From contig CM025855.1 in the NCBI GenBank assembly GCA_003952965.2, positions 13,583,833 through 13,647,832 on the forward strand: a stretch of DNA of 64,000 nucleotides, written 5' to 3'. Below the pieces are notes generated by a model. The model was not told where the DNA came from. It saw only the letters and a list, made by a program, of their open reading frames with translations, and ran no database searches. The DNA comes from Morella rubra. Lineage: Eukaryota; Streptophyta; Magnoliopsida; Fagales; Myricaceae. Below are positions 49,001 through 60,240 of the stretch, one piece after another (position 1 is the first letter of the stretch; each line of letters begins with the position of its first letter). The position numbers and the translations under genes are program-made.

Positions 49001-51773
49001 ATTAAAATTCATGCAACACTTATTGACTGCAAAACGGATGTGGATTCTTTAGAGGTTTGAAACTTACTTTGGACTTCAGGTTCAATTGTGGAAAGTTGAG
49101 AAGTATTTTAAGAATTCCACAGATTGAGCTTTAAGGAAACAGCAAAAGATATGTAGTTCAGACATCTAAATTCAGAAGATTCAGAAGTAGGCCATTCTTA
49201 CAACCCTTAGGCTTTTGCACCCTCTCAAAGACATCTTTTCTCATTTTGTTTATCCACCAAATTGCCATTGAAAGGCAAGGAACTATGACATAATTTAATC
49301 GTATAACCTAAGACAAAGGTATCCTTCTGAAATACTGAGCCCCTACATGCACAGTGAAATTTGCTATAACGTTAGCAAAATGCACAAAAGAAAGCGACAT
49401 GAGAAGTATTGAATTACCTCCTAAAAGGTCATAGTGATTCACATAACTAGTATATTGTATTATCTTACCATCATTGTTAGAGTACTATAGGAAGACTGAA
49501 TTCAATAGTTTTATATTGTATCACAGCTGTAGTAGATATCATATATTACCTCTAAAGGACACCCCCCCCCCCCCCCCCCCCCCCCAGTGATATATTGTAA
49601 TTGTATTGGCACTGACAAGAAAATGTAGGCACATGGATTTTATACTTCATGGACATTCGCCACTCTCTCCCTAAAACTCTAACATACCCTTTCAAACTCA
49701 AGTGAAAACCTGATGCCCATATGGGTACAACAGCCTATGATAGAGTTTGGAAATTGTGCGAAGGAACTGAAAAAGCACAGATCGCAGCAGGGACAAAGCA
49801 TGGGTCATTGCAGAATTGGACCTGCATAGTCGCACATGGGTACATCACAATCACATTGAGTCTAAGGAGGATGGCCTTGTCTTTAGTCAAGGTAATCCAC
49901 TATAGCTGAACCACATCAATATCTTGTGTCATCCCTTTTCACTTTTCTTTCTTTTGTCTTCTCAATTTCTCTAAGAACCACTTCACTTATTTAAAGTAAT
50001 ATCTAATAAACTTTAAATTTCACTGTAAGTTACTTACATACCTCAGTTGCTTCAGAAGCCTTGGTTCTCCTTGCAAGAATGGTAGCTGCTGCACCCACGA
50101 CTGTGGCAGCAATTGCCACAGAAGCAGCTGTTTCTGGTAGAGCAGAAGACACCATGGATGTTTTTCTCCCTGTCTCTTGCAGATTCCCATCTATCAACGA
50201 CCCAAAATGAGGTTTGAAATCCCTAGTCACTTCAGAATACCACAGATAAGAAGTAAGTAAACACATATGTCGAACCAAAAAGAGTATATTCGTACAAGCG
50301 GACATATTTTTCTTTCCAAATATAATGGGCTCCTTATTAGTTGACTTGCCCATGCCTTTGAAGCGTGGACTCATTTATCAAAGTAACTTCACGATTTAGG
50401 TCAGACCAGGGACCCATTGAACTAAAAGTATGATGCAGTCTTCATCCAAAGTCCTACCGATGTGTAACCAGAACATAAAAGCAGGAAACATAAAATCCAA
50501 AATTCAAATAATACCAAACCATATAATCACATCAATTATGAAGCATAGACTATTTTTCATCAGGGAACACAAATGATCCAAAGCACAAGGTTGGCGGTTT
50601 AAGCTTGGAACAACAGCAGATGAAAAAAGGATGTAAACACAATCCGACCAGCCAGGACCATGGTGGGTAATAAATTAATAATTATTCATTTTGATCATCT
50701 GTAATGGAACATTTTCACCACTTTCATGATTCAACAAACGATACTGTGTAAAAAGAGCACTCTTTAGATGCTAACAGTTACACCGTGAGGATGCCATCAG
50801 TTATTTGTAATTACTTTTTTTTTCTCTAGGCAGTTATTTGTACCACATTACTTAACACTGCTATGTTGTTACTTCAATTGGCTGGAAGAGAGTAAAGAGG
50901 TTCACAACCAATATTTTCAACCAGCCACTCATGTTAAAATTAAGATAGTTTCACATAAAGGCTCAAGAAAATGTAAACCTACGTTTGGTGGGTAACAATA
51001 GATTAATGCTATTTCATCAGTAAAACCATCACTGAAGTTTCAATAGTTATATTTAATGAGACACAGCACAGAATTTTCTCTCCACCCGAAAAGGTGCACG
51101 AAATTGCAGTCCGATAAATGATGAGCTAGCACAAAGCAGTTACTTCATCCATCAAATTGCAAAAAACTTATTGAAACACTCGACTTCAACCAGCATTAAT
51201 GCTTCCCATTTCCATGGTTTCCCCCAACACCCGCAACAACAACTATAGTGGGTGTTAAAAAATTAGAGACAGGAAAACCTTCTTCATCTTCCTTGAGTGA
51301 ACCATTACAACAGAAACCCTCCGCCATAAATACTGAAATGAATAACCATAAAGGTTTCTTAAAATCAGCAGGAACCCAGTTATAAATGCCCCTCAAATGC
51401 ACACGTGTACCCATCAACAACCGCAACTAAATTCATACCAGCTCAATCTGCAATTGGCATTTTCGATTACCGCTATCACATTCTGTCTCACACCAGTTTC
51501 AATCCGTATACATCAAGCAACCATATCAAACTACTGCTATCCTTTTTATTTCAACAATGTTTTACGGCTATCTTCCATTAATGGCTATCATTCGCCTCAT
51601 ATCTGCAACACATACCTGTCAACTACCTCCAGCAATAATATACAACTGTTCATTTATCAACAAGAAAGAGGGAAAATATATTAGACACTGGGACGAAGGA
51701 TAGAGGAGAAAAAGGGATTTATCTTACTCTTAGAAAAGGAGGGACATGAGAGGGTGCTCAGAGCGTGCTCCAT
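46045..51773 (-). CDS. FIP: FIP-like thylakoid zinc-finger protein, four exons
   Basis: Exons on the minus strand at 51773-51728, 50190-50042, 46401-46253 and 46132-46045 splice in frame to 143 residues, all introns GT-AG. The product starts MEHALSTLSCPSFSKN, a short plastid-type leader. It has one membrane segment (SVAIAATVVGAAATILA, about residues 40-56), then a DnaJ-like zinc finger with CEDCGGSG, CSECNGEG, CTKC and CNTCGGRG, ending KLSY. This layout matches plant FIP (Arabidopsis At5g02160), a thylakoid protein reported to interact with FtsH5 and linked to stress response. Intron 2 is 3.6 kb and holds a TRIM-like retroelement, a MITE and a poly-C run. The palindrome boundary (47731) lies inside it, so exons 3-4 are duplicated at 33729-34084 but exons 1-2 are not. 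Exon 1 is the least certain, being only 46 coding bases. Confidence 0.82.
48044..48254. mobile_element. MITE with GGTGTGTTTG ends, TA flanks
   Basis: The ends are inverted: GGTGTGTTTG at the left and CAAACACAACC at the right, each followed inward by an AAAATTTTA block. TA is present on both sides and could be the target duplication. There is no ORF. It lies within FIP intron 2. Confidence 0.65.
48309..48733 (+). mobile_element. TRIM-like miniature LTR retroelement
   Basis: Two diverged direct repeats of about 195 bases (48309-48505 and 48539-48733) share ordered blocks: CCTTTTGAA, TTAAAGTGCAGATGT, CACTTTC. Between them, right after the first repeat ends in TTACA, is TGGTATCAAAAAGC, close to the tRNA-Met primer binding site TGGTATCAGAGC. 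A purine run AAGGAGAA precedes the second repeat. CTTT on both outer sides may be a target duplication. The interior is only about 33 bases with no gene, as in terminal-repeat retrotransposons in miniature. Confidence 0.55.
48734..50041. other. Rest of FIP intron 2, with poly-C run
   Basis: Intronic sequence with no recognised gene. An open frame at 49721-49909 has no known motif. A run of about 24 Cs sits at 49562-49585. Confidence 0.5.
49562..49585. repeat. Poly-C homopolymer
   Basis: About 24 consecutive C residues, rare in plant DNA. The length is likely unreliable because long C runs are hard to sequence. Confidence 0.9.
50191..51727 (-). other. FIP intron 1
   Basis: The interval between FIP exons 1 and 2 on the minus strand, with donor GTAAGAT after 51728 and acceptor GATAG before 50190. 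Open frames here (for example 51196-51426) have no recognised motif. An extra small exon cannot be excluded, but exon phases already fit without one. Confidence 0.55.
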
Positions 51774-52757
51774 TAAGAAAAAGATCTCTCAAGTCTCGCT
51801 GTTCGTAACTTCGTTCCCTTATCCTGGCAGGCTGGCGGCTGGATATGTTACAGCTAAAGCCTCGATAATACACATAATTCCACAAATGCCATTGTAATTG
51901 ATATCCGTGCAAATCACGTGCCACTGTAAGCTTTTTGTTTTTTTTAGAGGGGCGAATTAGGGTAGTACAAAAATTCTCATTCATGGTCAAACAAAATATG
52001 CAAAAATGCATATTAACATAAATAAAGCATAATTTAATTTTTATATATCAAGAAAGCACAATACTAATTATATTTTTCACAGAATGTAAATTCATCATAC
52101 ATAAAAGTTATAAACAGAAATTTATATGTTCTAAAGGCATATATAGATATGAAGAATAATAAAATAAAACTAAACATTACCTTAGTAATGATTATTTTTA
52201 ATTAGTACATAAATATATAGATATGACTGAATATTTTATTAGTGAGAATAAAAAAGGATACATTATTGAATGGGAGCAACTTCTTTCTTTTTGTTTGTAG
52301 CTCAATATTTGGCAAGTATAAAACAAATTATAAGAATAGAGAATACATAACAAATTAGATGAAAATAATAGAATAATGATGTAAAAAAATTTTTAACGAA
52401 TTTGATTTTGGATTTCTCTCGTTACTTAAAAAAAATTAAGATATACTAAAAAAAATAAAAAGTAAACATGTGATTATATTATTTGTGAAAATTATGTGTC
52501 TTATTACTAAATGTGTCATTTTTACCTTTAAAAAGCTGGTGTTAGCTAGAAAAAATACAAAATAATTATACTCTTATTTTAGTAGAGATGCCAACACCCA
52601 GTCTTTTAGCTTAGAATTTGAAAGACAACAATCCTATTTATTCTCCTATTTTGTGTAATAATAAAAATTTAGGGGTGGGAATTTAATTTGAATGAGAACG
52701 TTTTTCAGATTTTTGGGTGGGATTACAAGGAAAATATTTTAGGGAGCTGGGAATTGG
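51774..52757. other. FIP 5' flank and AT-rich spacer
   Basis: The first ~150 bases are the likely 5' UTR and promoter of FIP. Beyond about 51,930 the sequence is AT-rich intergenic DNA with no gene or repeat I can name. Confidence 0.5.
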
Positions 52758-52972
52758 CTATGTTTGGATAGTGTTTTAAAACGTTTTCAAACACTTCTCA
52801 CATTCATTTTTTCATCAATTCTAATATCTTTTCATGATCCCAATAAATTTTTATAAATTCCAACAACTTTTAACACATTTTTCACCAATCTCAAGAGAAT
52901 CTACACTATTTTCAAAAAAATACAAACACAAAAAACTGTTTCGAGATCTAAACCAAATATAGTCCGATTTGC
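52758..52972. mobile_element. MITE with CTATGTTTGG ends
   Basis: It begins CTATGTTTGGATAGTGTTTT and ends AACCAAATATAG, inverted partners. The inner part has AT-rich blocks with CAATT and CACTTCTCACATTC-like words. About 215 bases, no ORF. Confidence 0.6.
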
Positions 52973-53720
52973 ATGAAAAACTTCTCACATTGGAGGGTGA
53001 AAATGTAATTTGATAGAAAAATTACTACTTTGCCCAAAACGTTTAACTGCTGAGTTCTCATAATATCCTCCATCCAGTTGTGACTTGAAAAAAACGTACC
53101 AATCACTTTCTGTATCTTCTAACGAGATCATCGCTTTTAAGGAAAATAGATCTACACTGCATTCTTAAGGTTGAAGGTTGTGACTTTATTAAAAAGTTTA
53201 AAATTTAATGGTGAATAATTAGTAAGCTAAAAGACATGTTTAGCAAGCTAGTACTTTGTTTTTGCTAAGCTTAGAACCAAAAAAAAAAAAACAGTAGTAC
53301 TTTTTCGTTAAAGAAGAATATCACTATCTCAAAATTCTTTCATTTTATGGATGGCTTAGTAATTAGTAGTGGGATGATGATATAACTGGTTAGAGATTAA
53401 TGTCAGTGTGAATCACCGTATCTACATAGACTGATTTATTAAAAGTTAATACCACAAGGATCGATTGTAACAGTAATTAAACTTTATTTCATCGATTTTG
53501 ATGTTTCAAAGCCCTATCTTTTTATGACACAACATGCTTACCATTTTATGTGACGAGAAGAGTATATGAGTTGAGTACATGATAACAATTTCGTTAATTT
53601 TTTAGGTGGAAGGATTTTATTTAAAAAATTGAGAAAATTGATGAAGCAATTCATTATTTAGAAAGTGGAAGATAATACTTTTTAGGAGAAAATATATTTT
53701 TGACTCATAATTACTACTTG
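52973..53720. other. AT-rich spacer, nothing recognised
   Basis: No gene, RNA or repeat structure visible. Confidence 0.5.
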
Positions 53721-53983
53721 TTTTGCACTTTACACTATAAAACTACTATCTTTAAGAGATTGCATCACAAACTATGCATCCCTGATACACTGCATCATTT
53801 GCCTATTTATTTAAAAAAGTCAAACAACAGTTTTTAAGGGACAATCTTCATTTTGTTTTTAAAAAAATTGTCAATTTCCTTCCAATAGGACAAAAAAATA
53901 GACAAAAGTTGTAGAGTGTTAGAAATTGATAATTTGTAGATATAATGTCTTAAAAATAGTAGTTTAAGAAGTAAAGTACAAAA
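53721..53983. mobile_element. Fold-back MITE, about 263 bp
   Basis: The left arm (TTTTGCACTTTACAC, AAACTACTATCTTTAAGA) returns reverse-complemented at the right (TCTTAAAAATAGTAGTTT, GTAAAGTACAAAA). Arms are about 60-90 bases and roughly three quarters identical. No ORF. Confidence 0.65.
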
Positions 53984-54129
53984 CCTTTCTTAGTAAAAAA
54001 ATTGTATCTTTCAATAATTTTTAATTTGATAAAATTCAAAAAGACAAAATTTTCTCAAAAGCCCAACCCTCAGCCTTTAAAATTGCAGCATTGCGTAGAT
54101 ATCTCGCCAAGAACTTATATAATAGAGTA

Positions 54130-54261
54130 ATGAGAGTTGTTGCATTGTCTTGCTACCTAATCCATGGGAGCATGCTTTTTGGAGCAACTAAATACGGAGG
54201 CCTGATAAACGCAGTCATTCGTATGGCTGCTGGGATTGCGCCGCGTGGCACCAACCCTTAA
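54130..54261 (+). CDS. Candidate 43-codon small ORF, unrecognised
   Basis: An ATG-to-TAA frame of 43 codons in a short island of higher complexity between AT-rich MITEs. It starts MRVVALSCYLIHGSMLFGA, which is hydrophobic, and ends AAGIAPRGTNP. A secreted or membrane micropeptide is conceivable. However, I recognise no family, no promoter is evident, and a frame of this length can occur by chance. Treat as a candidate only. Confidence 0.15.
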   Translation: MRVVALSCYLIHGSMLFGATKYGGLINAVIRMAAGIAPRGTNP

Positions 54262-54761
54262 TTCGTTAGGCGGATCATATATCCTGTCGGAAGGGCTAAC
54301 AGGTGAGATTATTAATCCTTGTCAGCCTGCACACATCAGCAATGAGCTCCGTTCGCTTTCCAATAGCAGTTCGCTCGTGGCGCAATGAAGAGACCTCAGT
54401 TGCCAGGTGTAATAAAGACGAATAATAGACTAAATATTGAAGGAGTTCTTGAGCATTTATCTTGCCAATGGCAAATTGCAACCCCTTTTTCCAAACATTA
54501 ACAAATGAAGGGCTAGGAGGGCTGTGACTTCTTTTAATCTTCAGCCTTTTTTTTTTTGTTTAATTAATTATTTTCTTGCATTGGTCTTTCCAAAATTATG
54601 ATATTACAGTTTTACCATCCAAAGTCTACATTTTGACTTTCACACCTGAATAAATCTAGCTTTCTAAACGTTTCAAAAGAATACATAAGAGTATACAACA
54701 TAACATTAATTTGTTATAATGCTTTTCAATGTGGTATATAATACATAATTTTTGGAAAAAA

Positions 54762-55092
54762 TACATTTTTCGCCTCCCAACTATTGAGGTTCAGATACTT
54801 TATATTCTAAATTATCAATTTCGCTATATTTCGTCCCTCAATTGCCAACTATTTACATTTTGCATCCCATATTGTTAATTTAGATAAGAATTGCTATTTT
54901 TGTTCCATACAAAATATAATTATAAAAAATTATAATGGTAAAATTGTCATTTCATTGAACCAAAATAGCAATTTCTGTCTAAATTAACAGTAGAGAGTGC
55001 AAAGTGTAAACGGTTGGTAATTGAGTGGCGAAATATAAAGAAATTGGTCAAAGTGTAGGACCCCAATAATGATAGGCGAAAAGTGTAGCATT
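54762..55092. mobile_element. Fold-back MITE, about 330 bp
   Basis: Long inverted arms (about 160 bases). The left has TACATTTTTCGCC, CTATATTTCG, CTCAATTGCCAAC, TTACATTTTGCA and TGTTAATTTAGA. All return reverse-complemented in the right arm (GTTAATTTAGACAG read backward from 54990, ending GGCGAAAAGTGTAGCATT). A short AT-rich loop lies between. No ORF. Confidence 0.85.
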
Positions 55093-55180
55093 GGATCTTT
55101 GATATATTCCATATGTGTATGAAATAGAGTAATAGACTGATCTAGATAAGCTAGAAGAGGGGACAGATTGAGATGAAAAA

Positions 55181-55928
55181 CTACCTAAACTCATCTCGTT
55201 TTGCCATTACTAGTACAAAATACCCATGAAATCTGTATGACTGCATTTAAATTGGGAAAACTTACCTCTCACAGAGAAGCGTTGCAACCTCCTCTAGTCA
55301 ATTCATAAATTGTGACTGAAAAGAGAATTAATCTCACAGATTTCCAACACGTATATATGTTCGTATATTAACTCTTATTCACATTTAAACTCATGTATAT
55401 GTGATCCCTAAATATGGAGGCATCATGGTTGCCTATCGGGGAGTTTTTTTTCAAGTATTTGACTAAATAAAGAAGATTTTCATTTAAGCTACAACCTCCT
55501 AAGTGGTGTGCTAAAAATTACTAGGGAGGATGAGCAGACAAAGAGGTTCTGCAAACGGCTAATCCCAAGCTATAACCCACCAACGATTTGCCTTCCATAC
55601 TTCCTATATTGCTACCTAAACTCATCTCGAGCCAACCAAACCTGCCCCAACCCACCCGTTTGCCATTACTAGTACAAAATACCCATGAAATCTGTATGAC
55701 TGCATTTAAATTGGGAAAACTTACCTCTCACAGAGAAGCGTTGCAACCTCCTCTAGTCATTCATAAATTGTGACTGAAAAGAGAATTAATCTCACAGATT
55801 TCCAACACGTATATATGTTCGTATGGTGCGCCTATTAACTCTTATTCACATTTAAACTCATGTATATTTTTTTTATCTTACAATTAATTTGTCCTCTTCT
55901 TTAATATCTGATCCCTAAATATGGAGGC
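55181..55928 (+). repeat. Direct duplication of a ~250-base unit
   Basis: 55181-55431 and 55612-55928 are nearly identical over shared parts, for example CCATTACTAGTACAAAATAC and TGCAACCTCCTCTAGTCA. The second copy has three extra stretches: about 35 bases near 55630, 10 near 55826 and about 48 before GATCCCTAAATATGGAGG. The interval between copies is 180 bases. No gene is recognised in either. It may be a recent local duplication or the paired ends of a small element. Confidence 0.85.
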
Positions 55929-56365
55929 CGCTTGATCATGACAATCATTCAAGGGCTGCACAAGAAGCAGGTTCTGTTTTTTTTTTTTTTTTCATTTTTG
56001 TAATTATCTTTTATATTTTTAAAATAAGTGATTTTTTTTTTTACAACTTTTATTGCTGACATGGCCTATAAAATATTATCTGGATTTTTTATTAACTTAA
56101 GCTACACGTGTCAATTTTTTTACTAGAGATGGTGTGGCTCTTTGTTAATTAAATGGAGGGAAGTCTAATAGAGGACCTATTTGACAAATAATGAAAACTC
56201 TCTAATTCTCTATCATCATTTGCAAACCCAAGGACTAGTTTTTAAAAATGGTCAAAACCTATAGACCAGATAGTTATTTAACCCATATTTTTATGAAGAT
56301 TTTAAAGAATCTTTCTTTTGGGGATAATTTTTTTAAAAATTCAATTGTAGCTGGCTAATTGATTT
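55929..56365. other. AT-rich spacer
   Basis: Poly-T runs near 55980 and 56032, no gene seen. Confidence 0.5.
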
Positions 56366-56541
56366 GGCAGTTAAACTAGATAGAAAGTGACTAAAATGTC
56401 CCTCTATATTAAAAATAAAATAAAAATTATACTTAGGGTTTTAATTTTCTGTTTATATATTACTTTTTACTGTTTTGAATTTTTTAATATTTTTAATAAT
56501 TTTATGGACATTTTAGCCAATTTCTATCTGGTTTAACAGGC
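56366..56541. mobile_element. Short fold-back MITE, about 175 bp
   Basis: GTTAAACTAGATAGAAAGTG and CTAAAATGTCC at the left return inverted at the right (GGACATTTTAGCCAATTTCT, then ATCTGGTTTAAC). The loop is AT-rich with an ATATTAAAAATA core. The GACATTTTAG wording resembles that of the 4639-5116 element. Confidence 0.65.
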
Positions 56542-57700
56542 ATTTTACTCTATAAATATGAGTCCTATTATAATTTTTTTAATAAATAATTTAAATGAAT
56601 TTTTTAATGTGTAACAGTACTATAATGGAGTCCGGCATAACCCGATTGGTTTACCCCTCCCTCCTCCCTCTCTCTTCTCTCTCTCTCTCTAGTAAATTCA
56701 CTTTTTACTAAAAGAACCTCCCAACAAACTTAACATTAATGGAGAATTGATGGCCAATTTTAGAGCAGTACTTATGGATATTAAATATGTGGGTTTAAAC
56801 AATATTAAACCCCCAGCCATCCACGTCCTTTTTATCGGAAGTGCCTCTTCATTATAGCCATTAGTAAAGATCAGTGGGTGATGGTCGTTGGGAGTTTCCC
56901 AATTGGCCCCAAAATTTCAATGGTCGGACCACCCACGGATAAAGAAGAGTCCTGCAAATATCTCTCAATTCTTAATCACAGTGAACAACTTCTTTGATTT
57001 GTGTGGCCAAAATTTATAACTTCTTTAATTGGTCATTAATATATACCTGATCTATTTCGAAATATCAAAGTATTATGATTTTTAACTATACTATTTATAG
57101 TACGAAGAACTTAATTATACATAAGCCTTAAGCTCAAATAGTAATTGTACTTTATCTCCATGTACTGTTGTCAATCTGAATTTTCCAACCCCGGTGAATC
57201 GATGATCAGCGAGGCCAGAATCCTGAAATTTCATTATTCATTGTGTGATATATTTCTCAATAGCTGGATCTCACACTATTCCATATACTATTCTGGTAAA
57301 ATTTTTAATTATTTGTATCTTATTTTAGAATCTATTTATTATGTTTATCTTTATTCAAATTATATTATATAATTCAAATAAAGGATTTCTATCATTACAA
57401 ATCTATATTTGAAAGTGGGAAAAGAAATAGAGAAAAAGGGTAAGAGATATGGATCTAAGACTTGGATATGATTTGACTAGGGAGGATGCAATTAGAGGAA
57501 CTCACGGGCGTCCTCGCGGCCTCCTCTACAGTCAAAAGGAGTACCCAACTGATCACCAACTCAGCAGTCACCACCATCACACCCCCCTCCCCAAGTAAAT
57601 ATCATGCGAGCATTGAGCTGTGCCATATCTGCCTGCTTCAGCTACTCACGAGCCCATTTAAGGCCCTTTTCACCACCCCTGTTTAAAACTCTCTCCTGTT
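56542..57700. other. Upstream region of the IDA-like gene
   Basis: Mixed AT-rich and C-rich DNA. Frames at 57145-57372 and 57486-57686 have no known motif and are not called. Distal control elements of the peptide gene would lie here; none are identified. Confidence 0.45.
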
Positions 57701-57709
57701 ACAACCCCT

Positions 57710-57715
57710 TATAAA
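57710..57715 (+). promoter_or_regulatory. TATA box of the IDA-like peptide gene
   Basis: TATAAA in a C-rich context, 60 bases before the ATG at 57775. This leaves a leader of about 30 bases, a normal plant core-promoter distance. Confidence 0.6.
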
Positions 57716-57774
57716 CCCCTCCGAACCCCCGTGAATTCTCCAACGAAGGAAATTAAACTCCACTGCTACTCCGA

Positions 57775-58110
57775 ATGTCTACCGCGTTCTATATGTTGGC
57801 GTTCTATCTTCTCAGTTTCCTGTTACTATCTTCTCTGGACACAAACATGGCAGCACGACAAATCCCGTCCAGCGCTCCGAGCACGATTGTGAGGCCATTG
57901 GCCGTCTCCGAAGCCCAAGGGTTGGAAACTATGAATCTGCCTCATTTCAATCACAAGCATCCAGTTTTTCGAGCCAGGGAGGTGAAGAATTGCTTGCCGA
58001 AAGGGCATAGGCGCTCATCTGCTCCAAGCCGGTACGTGAACTATCACTCACTCGTCTCGCCCGGGTGTTCTTCTACCGGCGGGCATCCTGCAGCTCCTGC
58101 AAAACCTTGA
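57775..58110 (+). CDS. IDA-like (IDL) secreted peptide precursor
   Basis: An intronless 111-residue frame. It opens with a strongly hydrophobic segment (YMLAFYLLSFLLLSSL), a clear signal peptide, followed by a variable region. Near residue 75 comes the segment CLPKGHRRSSAPSRYVNYHS. The LPKG...SAPS(K/R) core aligns with the EPIP motif of IDA and IDA-LIKE peptides (LPKGVPIPPSAPSKRHN in Arabidopsis IDA). IDA-type peptides are cut from such precursors in the apoplast and sensed by HAESA/HSL receptor kinases, controlling organ abscission, lateral root emergence and stress responses. The core here is followed by YVNYH instead of RHN, so it belongs to a divergent subgroup. The tail (PGCSSTGGHPAAPAKP) extends well past the motif. 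An in-frame ATG at 57790 is an alternative start. Confidence 0.72.
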   Translation: MSTAFYMLAFYLLSFLLLSSLDTNMAARQIPSSAPSTIVRPLAVSEAQGLETMNLPHFNHKHPVFRAREVKNCLPKGHRRSSAPSRYVNYHSLVSPGCSSTGGHPAAPAKP

Positions 58111-60240
58111 TCATGATCGATCCATGCGGCGGTTAAGGAGAGGTTCGATGTATGTCTGTCTGTCTGTGATGATCTTATGCGAGAGGATTACGAGAGTTTG
58201 CTCAATCATTATAACTATACCTATAGTAGTTTTTGGATGATGATTATACGATCATATCGTGGGTGCTACTTCCCTTTTTCTTTGCTTTTTTTCATTTTTT
58301 ATTTTTTATTTTCTGATCGGTTTCTATTAGCTAAAGAAATATTGTATTTGTGAGCTGTTGGCTAAAGTAAAAGAAGATTTGGATGCACTCCAATTTCGAA
58401 TTACGCGACCCAATTGTTGCAGGCGTATGTATGCCATGCCGCGTTTCTATGTGACATTGCAAAGCCCCTGCCCCGCAACAGGCGCCAACTAGTTCTTTCA
58501 GAACCATGTAATCAGGGGAAAAGTCAGAATTTTTACTTTTGGAGGGGCCCAAAATATAATATTAAAATTTTGAGGAAGTCAACGTAAAAAAACAAAGGAT
58601 AAATTAAAATTTCTCTATTTTAGTGGGGCCCAGCTCCACTGGCTTGGCTCCTGCACGTGATTATGCCAAACCAAAGGCTAAACGTTATCTTTCCCATGCT
58701 CCGGACACTTTGTCCTAAACAGAATCGTTTGCTAATATAATATGTGGCAAAATTTGGCACCACATGGCTTATTATTATGTTTTATTTTGGAAGTGGAAAT
58801 TATAATTTTTTTTTTCGAACGAATTTTCTCACTATTAAAAAAAGAGACTAAAGCAACCAACGAGTTAAATGTGATATCAAGACTTGAAGATGAGGAAATA
58901 GTCAAAACAAAATCTAAAGGTATGTGTCCAGCCCAGCTCAATCACTCACCCTTCCTTCTTCTTCTTCTTCTTCTTTTTTTCCAAAGCCACTCACCAAAAG
59001 ATATCAAAGTCATTTGAAAAATCCACTCGATTAAGTTCTTTACCACAAAAATGGCATTTCATTCCATTCCACCCTGCAACAAGTCAATTAATTATTTTAA
59101 AGATATCCTACTCTGTGCTAAGTCAGCAAAAATAGAACCAATTCGAGACAAGTTCGACGAGCACGTCACAAAAACGAGTCATTTTCATAAAAAATAATTC
59201 TGTCAAGAATGGAGAACAGATCCTTCTTTTTTACGGGATCTCCCAAGTCATCCAATTAGATTATGCTGAAACTTGGTCCAAAGTTCTCCTCTACTAAAAT
59301 AGGTCATACACTCATTCTGAGTTCCTTAATTTTGACAATTATTTCAAAAGTAAATAACTACTTGGTTCTTTTTTTTGGAGTCATTCCTAATACCTCCTTA
59401 AGCCATTGTTTTTTTTTTTTTTTTTTTCTACCCTCCTTAAGCCATTGAAAGATGCAATGAAGCAGTTTTCAACTGCTTGCCAAGTTAACTATCACAATTC
59501 CTAGTTTTCAGTAACCGCTCATTTCTCTATAGTAAATATAAAAGTTGCATAATTCCTCAAATGAAAATATGGGACAAGTCAAAATATTTGTATTAAATTT
59601 TTTTATGTCAAATCGTATGATAAATTCAAGTCAATGAAGAATTCCCTCATAACAAGCAACAAGTTTAGTTCCTCGCGAAAAATCAAGTATTCAGACAATA
59701 GTTATTTCGGCTAAGTCACAAGCAAAAACAAAAGAGGATCTACAAGACCTTTGCACTTAAGTTGATGTTACTAGTCTTATTGGAAGTCATGGACGGGCCT
59801 CCCTTGCCTCTTCACATTCATCCATCATGTACAAGCAAGTCATTCAAAATTAACACTTACAAGTCAGAATTTCAACATGCCCAGAATCCATGGCTATATT
59901 TGGAAACGGGACTGGGTTTGGGTTTTAGTTTCTATTTGAGATTCAGTTTCATTTCTTTGTTCCGCGTGTGGGTCGAGCTCGGTCTCTAGGTCCTGACTTG
60001 AAACAAAGTTAACGTGGCCTGTCAATTACATTAATGTCTGTTAGCAAGGGACACTTATTTCGCTGGTTGGCTTCTATTGTGTACTCGTGCTCGCGCGCGT
60101 GAGATTGTAATTATTTTTTTCATTAGCCTCCACTTCTCTTGCGCGCTCCAACTCACATGAGCCAAAGGTTTATTTTTTGTGAATTTTTTTTGTTAACGTT
60201 TCGCTACTAGCATGCTCTCCAATTTGTGAGAGTGATTTTT
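58111..60240. other. IDA-like 3' flank and TE-like spacer
   Basis: No gene is recognised. The stretch 58528-58650 (GGAGGGGCCC, GGGGCCCAGCTCCACTGGC) looks like an old transposon tail. Poly-T/TTC runs occur at 58962 and 59410. Frames at 58742-59017 and 59762-59989 show no motif. Confidence 0.4.
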
